The notes under the pieces were generated by a model. That model searched no databases and had not been told where the DNA came from. It worked only from the letters and a program-made list of their open reading frames with translations. Below, piece by piece: positions 59,186-64,000 of a DNA stretch of 64,000 nt (position 1 is the first letter of the stretch; every line of letters starts with the position of its first letter). The DNA is taken from positions 62,001 to 126,000 of the forward strand of contig MZZL01000075.1 of the NCBI GenBank assembly GCA_002749535.1. The letters are read 5' to 3'. Source of the DNA: Apophysomyces variabilis (taxonomy: Eukaryota; Mucoromycota; Mucoromycetes; Mucorales; Mucoraceae). A program made the position numbers and the translations under genes.

Positions 59186-60261
59186 CTAGATTGCCTTGTC
59201 TATCAGTGAACAACGTTTAAATCGCAAGTAAGCCACCGGTGCAAATGCGTCATCTGAATGCACAATAATTTCCGTTTCATCCCTATATAACAATAAGTGA
59301 TTGGACGCTTCTTATAAGAGGTTACAGTCTTACATAACTATCCGCTTTTTGAATAGGGGACAGTCGAGAGTGAACGTTTCATATTCTCCACCCTCACCGC
59401 AAACATGAAGTTCGTATTTTTCGTTCTATCGCCCCGGTACGTGATCAGCCTATATTGGCAAGAAATAGGCAACAGCAAGCACTTACCATAGCGCAAAGCG
59501 TTGGATACATTTCTTCGATAGATTTTCCCAAATGCGTTGGTTTCAGACCCATGGCAGCGACTTTGATCAGAACGGCGTTGACACCCGCAGTTGCCATTTC
59601 ATGCAATAATTCTCTTTGTTCACGTTCCCATAAGTATGCAAGCGGTGTCAGCCCCAGACGTTTACAGCTTCAATACTTAGTATGAGAAAACTTATACCAT
59701 AAAGTGTACTATCTTACACATGTTCGACTCGAACGCGTTGATAGTTGGACATAATGGCCCCTACCGATACGCCTTGTATATCTGGATGTTCTTTCTGCTC
59801 AGGAATAAACGTTTGGTACTTTCAAGTATACAATCCACCACTTACCAACACTTCTTGGAGAAGAAAATATAAATCTTCCGTTTCATCACCCGTTGTAGCC
59901 ACATAGTCATATTCTTGGTGTACTGGCTGGCCGTGGATTTCTCTTCGATAAAGGGGCAAATCCATGCATTCAGCGTAAAATTGAATAGCATCATGACCAA
60001 CAGTTTGATACATAAAGCTGTCCAGCTCATCTTCAACCTATCAATGAGCATCTTTTTCAAGTTCATTGTGACACTTGTACCTTTTCCAGAATTCGATGGC
60101 GGCCGGAGGTTTGCAAGCGCGGTAATCTCGTGTCCATGGGCGACACATTGCATCATATTATAGCAGCTGTCCTTTCCGCCACTTTATAGTATTCGCAAAT
60201 GTCGGTTAGAATTGCAGTATAAGCCCACTTGATCATACCTTACTAGTCCGACTACTTTCAT
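59186..60261 (-). CDS. DPH6: Diphthine-ammonia ligase (Dph6), ATP-PP type
   Basis: Last step of diphthamide synthesis on elongation factor 2. Start ATG at 60261: MKVVGLV then, across an intron (AG/T), [20 protein letters not shown], carrying the ATP-pyrophosphatase motif SGGKDS. It continues ALANLRPP, then [20 protein letters not shown], then RREIHGQ. Another exon has [20 protein letters not shown] and [20 protein letters not shown]. The next has [20 protein letters not shown] last spliced exon ends [20 protein letters not shown] and [14 protein letters not shown] at 59186. It lacks the C-terminal RidA-like domains fused to yeast Dph6, so it resembles the short animal/archaeal form. Divergent from DeoC with about 530 bp between starts. 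Confidence 0.9.
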
Positions 60262-60790
60262 TGTGATAAGGCTATCTCCCTACCGCGCGCTCTTGGGCCA
60301 ATTCCCTTTTTTAAGCACTCAAACTCCGCCAGCGTCTCCAGCTCCAAACCGTTCTATCCCGTCTGTTTCTGTGTCACTCAGCAATGGTAGAGCGCTGTAT
60401 GAGACACAAACACTCGGGTATCCATAGACCACTCATATAACGCGATTACTTGTAATACATGAACCATTAACCAAAGCAAACATGTAATTGACAAGGATTT
60501 TGTCCATTGCTTTCACGCCAAGAAGATGTGCAAGGATATTATAGAAAATATCCAATCGGTTAGCTATATCCACAGTTAACTAACCAGAGTAACATAACCG
60601 AATATTTGGCAGGCTGACAGAGACGTTATGCATTGGTCTGATGATGGAGTACAAAAGCATTTGTTACGCAGCAGGGGTGAGAGCTCACCTTTGACAGGCT
60701 TTTGATTTCTGTTGATTCCAGTCACGCGTTTGAAAGGTATAAGTTGAGCCCAACGCGTGGGAAGTTTGTGTTTCCCCACCTTTTCACGCC
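60262..60790. other. Divergent promoter region Dph6/DeoC
   Basis: Non-coding spacer. Frames here are short and antisense to the aldolase start. No further feature identified. Confidence 0.4.
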
Positions 60791-61498
60791 ATGGCTAATA
60801 TCACCGTCGATACTCTGACTTACAAGCAACTTGCCAAGGTCTTTGACCATGCCGTCCTCAAGCCTGATCAGACAACAAAGGATGTTGAAGACGTGTGCAA
60901 GCTCGCTAGAGAGTACGATTTCAAGTCTGTCTGTGCCAAACCTTGCGATGTGAAGCAGGTGCACGAACTTTTGAAGGGCTCAGACGTCCTTGTCGCTGCT
61001 GTGATCTCATTCCCACATGGCAACTCCCCTTCGTCTGTCAAGTTGGCCGAAGCATTGCAGGCTGTCGAGGATGGCGCGACTGAGCTCGACGTGGTGATCA
61101 ACATTGGTCATTTGAAGTCTGGCAAATACGACGAGTGCGAGCAAGAGCTACGCACCATTATCGAAGCTTGCAAGAAGAAGAACCCCAATGTGATCTTTAA
61201 AATCATCTTTGAGAACGCCTATCTCACCAAGGCAGAAATTGTGGCGGCCTGTAAGATTTCTGTCGCAGCCGGTGCCGAATTCGTCAAGACATCCACTGGT
61301 TTTGCTTCCTCGGGTGCGACATACGAAGATGTGGAGCTTATGCGTGCTAGTGTTCCAGACCACATTGAAGTCAAGGCTTCCGGCGGTATCAAAACGCTAG
61401 ATCAGGTTGTCACTTTCCTTCAAAAGGGAGTCACGCGTTGTGGATCTTCCTCTTCGCACCAAATCTTGGAAGAGTTCAAGAAGCGAAGAAGCTTGTAA
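60791..61498 (+). CDS. deoC: Deoxyribose-phosphate aldolase
   Basis: Cleaves 2-deoxyribose-5-phosphate to glyceraldehyde-3-phosphate and acetaldehyde (deoxynucleoside catabolism). Single exon of 235 codons, a normal length, starting MANITVDTLTYKQLAKVFDH. TIM-barrel class I aldolase landmarks: FDHAVLKPDQT, VCAKPCDVKQV, FPHGNSPSSVKLAEALQAV, GATELDVVINIGHLKSGKYD, the Schiff-base lysine in EFVKTSTGFASSGAT and VKASGGIKTLDQVVTFLQKG. The closing part is GVTRCGSSSSHQILEEF. The codon use is visibly GC-richer than its surroundings, and the absence of introns contrasts with nearly every other gene here. This could reflect high expression or an ancestral bacterial origin; I see no proof of recent transfer. 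Confidence 0.95.
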   Translation: MANITVDTLTYKQLAKVFDHAVLKPDQTTKDVEDVCKLAREYDFKSVCAKPCDVKQVHELLKGSDVLVAAVISFPHGNSPSSVKLAEALQAVEDGATELDVVINIGHLKSGKYDECEQELRTIIEACKKKNPNVIFKIIFENAYLTKAEIVAACKISVAAGAEFVKTSTGFASSGATYEDVELMRASVPDHIEVKASGGIKTLDQVVTFLQKGVTRCGSSSSHQILEEFKKRRSL

Positions 61499-62078
61499 AA
61501 TAAGTAAAAACGAAAAAGAAACAATTGCTACTATAATATAATAATATTACAAACATTTATAAAATTGTTACTTTGTTTATTGCTTATAAAAATACCTTGA
61601 CATATTCCACTGACTATTGGCAGAAAAATGCAACAGTGCGTTGTGGTTGCCAGTGGATCTGAACATGTAGTGGAAAAAGGAATGGGAAATGAGTGGTAAC
61701 GATATGGAATGGTGGATATAGCTATAGCTGCCAGAAACATTCAACAGTTTGACGCTATAGATATAACACATATTTATTGTCATTTTGGATTTCGCGCGAC
61801 TGTTTGTTGGCAGGAATTCTTCCAAACAGTAGAGATTCCAATGATAACGTTCAAGTAATGACCAAAAATAGATAGATACTCACTCTTTTTCTCGAGGATG
61901 GAGGAGGTATATTAAAAAATTTGCTGCTGAATAAATTTCTATTTTCCCCTTACATATTGATTAACACTTTTTCTTTTCTTTGTGCCGGATATTTTTCTTT
62001 CTACTCTCGTTTTCGTTTCGTTTTCATTTTTTTTTGCATGACACTGTACATTCAACACGTGTAACGATCATTATTATT
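61499..62078. other. Intergenic spacer
   Basis: AT-rich 3' flank of the aldolase and the pyrimidine-rich leader (TTTTCTTTTCTTT and similar, about 61965-62035) of the glucan synthase gene. No gene seen. Confidence 0.45.
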
Positions 62079-64000
62079 ATGGCATCTTCCGCAAGGTCAA
62101 CTGTACCATCGTGAGTAAAGAACCTCGCTTAGTTACTAAGTTACTGATGAACGCATCCTATCGCCATAGTATCAATGTGAATAATCTGTCGGATAGTGGC
62201 AAGTGATACGCTGTCTGCTTCCGATGTGGAAAATGAAAGCTAACGATTGTTATAGCCTCTTCTTCTTCACCTAATCCGATCTCGCAGTGCAACCCTGACA
62301 CATCCATATGCGCATCTGCATCGTTTCAGGACATGGTAGAAGCCATGCAATCTAACATCAGTCACTATCACCATTGGAACGTACCGGAAGCTCCTGTGCG
62401 AACTAGCGAAGTTCAGTCAATTTTTATCCAATATATGGAAAAGTTCGGATTCCAACGCGACAATATGTATAACATGTTCGATCATTTGATGACAATGCTC
62501 GATTCAAGGGCGTCCCGGATGACGCCCACACAAGCATTATGGTCTCTACATGCAGATTACATTGGTGGCGAGCACGCAAATTACAGAAAATGGTACTTCG
62601 TGGCTCAATTGAACTTGGATGACTGTCACACTGGACCAAAGACACCGACTAGTCTATTGATCGAGGAGGCAAAGCGAGGATGGCGTGAAAGGATGGAAGG
62701 CATGTCAGACCATATGCGTGTTGCCCAGTTGGCTCTGTTTTTGCTGATTTGGGGAGAGGCCGCTGTGTTGAGATATGCACCTGAATTACTATGCTTCCTG
62801 TTTAAGACGGCGGACGACTACGAGGGACCAGCTAAACACAGTTTTTTGGACACCATTGTGACGCCATTGTATCGATTTGCGCGGAACCAATCATATAAAG
62901 TGATTAATGGTGAATGCGCGCGACGGGAAAGAGACCACAACGATATCATTGGTTATGATGATATTAATCAATCATTTTGGGATCGTCGCGCAATAGCACG
63001 GTTAAAGCTTACCGATGGAAGACTCCTCAAAGATATTCCAGTACCAGAACGATACGGAGCCCTTGAAAACGTTGACTGGTCGAGTATCCTTTGCAAAAAG
63101 TTTTACGAGACCCGTTCATGGATGCATATACTGATTAACTTTTCTCGGATTTGGATCATACATGCGACATCGTTCTGGTATTATATGGCTGTGAATACGG
63201 ACTTTCTGTACATCGAAACAAGTCGCGAAACTGCCGTCAACCTCTCAATTGTTGGACTGGGTGGCCTCGTAGCAGTCTTTATTATGGCAATCGCTACGTT
63301 GGCAGAATTTATGTATTTGCCGGTATCCATGCATACAACGAAGATGTTATTATGTCGGTTAGCTGTGCTTCTTCTACTGGCCGCTTGTCACGTAGGGGCA
63401 ACCGTTTATGTGGTGTGGTTCGATCAGACAAGCCTGCTTGCTCTTATTATTGGTGCTTGTCAGCTCGGTTTGGGTGCAGTCATTGCTATTCTACTGGCCA
63501 TCATTCCGTCTGCAACACTGCTCAATCAACGCAGCTCTAGTCATTATCTTGCTTCCAAGACATTCACAGCAAGTTTTCCTTTCATGTGCAGCAGTGATCG
63601 TTTGATGTCTGTTCTCCTATGGATTTGCGTGTTTGCTTGCAAATTTTTGGAAACCTATTTCTTTCTTGCACTATCATTTCGGGACGCTATTGCCGCAACG
63701 GGAAGTATTCGATTACATGACTGCAAGAAGGATCCCTTATTTGGTCGTTGGATGTGTTTGGTGATGCCAGCTCTTACAAACGTGTTTATGTTCACAGTTG
63801 AATTTGTCCTGTTCTTTCTGGACACTTATTTATGGTACATCGTGTGGAACACCATGTTTTCTTTATCGCAAGCCATGCGACAAGGGATTTCTGTCATGGC
63901 GTCATGGAAAACGTTATTTGCTCGCTTGCCGCACCATATGTATACAAAAATCACATCTACTGCAGAGCTCAAGACAACTTATCTCCGTAAAATGGCATGT
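62079..64000 (+). CDS. FKS1: 1,3-beta-glucan synthase catalytic subunit, 5' part
   Basis: Plasma-membrane GT48 enzyme making cell-wall 1,3-beta-glucan from UDP-glucose; target of echinocandins. Exon 1 at 62079-62110 is MASSARSTVPS. A small exon SINVNNLSDS follows, then a long frame open to the window end from about 62252: SSSSPNPISQCNPDTSICAS, then MEKFGFQRDNMYNMFDHLMT, MTPTQALWSLHADYIGGEHA, NYRKWYFVAQLNLDDCHTGP, FLLIWGEAAVLRYAPELLCF (FKS1-domain signature) and FWDRRAIARLKLTDGRLLKD. It then enters the first membrane block (IVGLGGLVAVFIMAIATLAE, LLALIIGACQLGLGAVIAIL, FMFTVEFVLFFLDTYLWYIV). The catalytic GT48 domain lies beyond the window. The intron before the long exon seems to use a GC donor (GGCAAGT at about 62198). 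Confidence 0.93.

Overview
This window is nuclear DNA of a filamentous fungus, most likely an early-diverging one of the Mucoromycota (Mucorales type). The evidence is AT-rich DNA, many short GT-AG introns of roughly 45-110 nt, and a eukaryotic gene set: Rac GTPase, Rab18-like GTPase, Mak5/DDX24 helicase, Gid1/RanBPM, SMYD methyltransferase, Dph6 and FKS glucan synthase. There is also a nuclear-type tRNA-Arg, a hAT transposon and two decayed TnpB/Fanzor-type RuvC genes. The species cannot be named from the sequence.

Layout. Positions 1-13 kb are accessory. They hold two intron-rich orphan genes (1180-2872 + and 4290-5945 -), a decayed Fanzor-like locus (7.76-11.32 kb) split by an assembly gap of 776 Ns, and a decayed relative of the second orphan gene (12.3-12.9 kb, -). 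From 13.5 kb the content is housekeeping: a 2-phosphoglycerate kinase-like P-loop protein, Rac1 (-), Mak5/DDX24 (+), an EI24-like membrane protein (-) and a Dap1/PGRMC-type heme-binding protein (+). A second Fanzor-like remnant (-) lies at 26.8-27.3 kb. Positions 27.8-39.0 kb hold three tandem siderophore-iron transporter paralogues (all -) with a shared promoter architecture. Next come Rab18 (-), a Mep/Amt ammonium transporter (+), Gid1/RanBPM (-), an aldo-keto reductase (+), a SMYD protein (+) and a securin-like protein (-). A hAT transposon copy (55.7-58.2 kb) is followed by tRNA-Arg(TCT), Dph6 (-), deoxyribose-phosphate aldolase (+) and the 5' part of a 1,3-beta-glucan synthase (+), which runs off the window.

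How it fits together. Most genes are unrelated neighbours, as is usual in fungi. The exception is the transporter triplet. Each copy has the inverted repeat TATCAGAT-G-ATCTGATA (one base different in copy 3) ending 188-195 bp before its ATG. This contains the ATCWGATAA-type site of fungal iron-responsive GATA repressors, so the cluster looks like an iron-starvation regulon. The ammonium transporter has its own cluster of GATA sites, as expected for nitrogen control. The most unusual content is the pair of Fanzor (eukaryotic OMEGA/TnpB-like RNA-guided nuclease) relics. Both keep recognisable RuvC and zinc-ribbon motifs but are broken by frameshifts, and the larger one also by in-frame stops.
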